A DNA stretch of 10,000 nt, from contig MU647199.1 in the NCBI GenBank assembly GCA_026770585.1, forward strand, positions 110,593-120,592, read 5' to 3'. Origin of the DNA: Baffinella frigidus. Its lineage: Eukaryota > Cryptophyceae > Cryptomonadales > Baffinellaceae. Under the pieces are notes generated by a model. That model saw only the letters and a program-made list of their open reading frames with translations. It had not been told where the DNA came from and made no database searches. Position 1 is the first letter of the stretch. Each line of letters opens with the position of its first letter. Shown one piece after another: positions 9,984 through 10,000 of the stretch. The position numbers and the translations under genes were made by a program.

Positions 9984-10000
9984 GGAGCGATCCGCCTGCT
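9984..10000 (+). repeat. copy 4 of exon J segment, cut by the window end
   Basis: GGAGCGATCCGCCTGCT repeats the GAIRLL-coding bases as in copy 3. The array evidently continues beyond the window. Confidence 0.7.

Noticed and set aside
1-10000. Repeated exon edges as pure assembly error
   Set aside because: Copies differ by substitutions, indels, inserts and inversions and sit in different contexts, which collapsed or duplicated reads would not give. Long-read confirmation would still be needed for the homopolymer and microsatellite lengths.

Overview
The window is eukaryotic nuclear DNA. It holds the 3' part of one intron-dense kinesin gene on the + strand, followed by about 760 bases of repeats downstream of its stop codon. 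I read ten exons, about 1 kb of coding sequence in all, joined in consistent phase from about position 146 to a TAG at 9236-9238. They cover the second half of the motor domain (switch [55 protein letters not shown]), then a charged coiled-coil stalk and a short tail. The P-loop, switch I and the rest of the N-terminal motor lie upstream of base 1.

The introns are the remarkable part. They are built from three ingredients. (1) Degenerate telomere-like heptamers (CCCTAAA, CCCTAGA, CCCTGAA, CCCTCAA), nearly always with the C-rich strand on +. (2) Repeated partial copies of the edges of the neighbouring exons, each ending or starting at the same splice junction. Examples are six acceptor edges of exon D, four donor edges of exon D, five copies of exon E, five copies around exon H and eight of exon I. 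(3) Fold-back or MITE-like inverted-repeat modules, some of which interrupt exon copies. Purine microsatellites, (CCA)n and poly-C/poly-G tracts fill the rest. The same pattern continues past the stop codon, where pieces of the last exon recur four times, separated by two copies of a 120-126 bp terminal-inverted-repeat element.

Layout: 1-173 switch II exon edges; 174-1496 intron with telomere-like tracts and five partial copies of exon B; 1497-1574 exon B; 1575-2178 intron with an inverted copy of the switch II exon edge; 2179-2303 exon C; 2304-3296 intron with five decoy starts of exon D; 3297-3359 exon D; 3360-4132 purine-rich intron with decoy donors and a fold-back; 4133-4230 exon E; 4231-5563 intron with further exon E copies and decoy starts of exon F; 5564-5705 exon F; 5706-6448 intron; 6449-6529 exon G; 6530-7256 exon H copy array; 7257-8350 intron with exon I copies; 8351-8447 exon I; 8448-8990 intron with (CCA)n and an alternative exon I; 8991-9238 terminal exon J; 9239-10000 downstream repeats.

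The telomere-like heptamers fit a TTTAGGG-type telomere, as in green algae, plants, dinoflagellates and some other protists. With the high GC content and repeat-choked introns this suggests a microalga or other protist, but the species cannot be told from the sequence. No bacterial-style gene, RNA gene or CRISPR array was seen.
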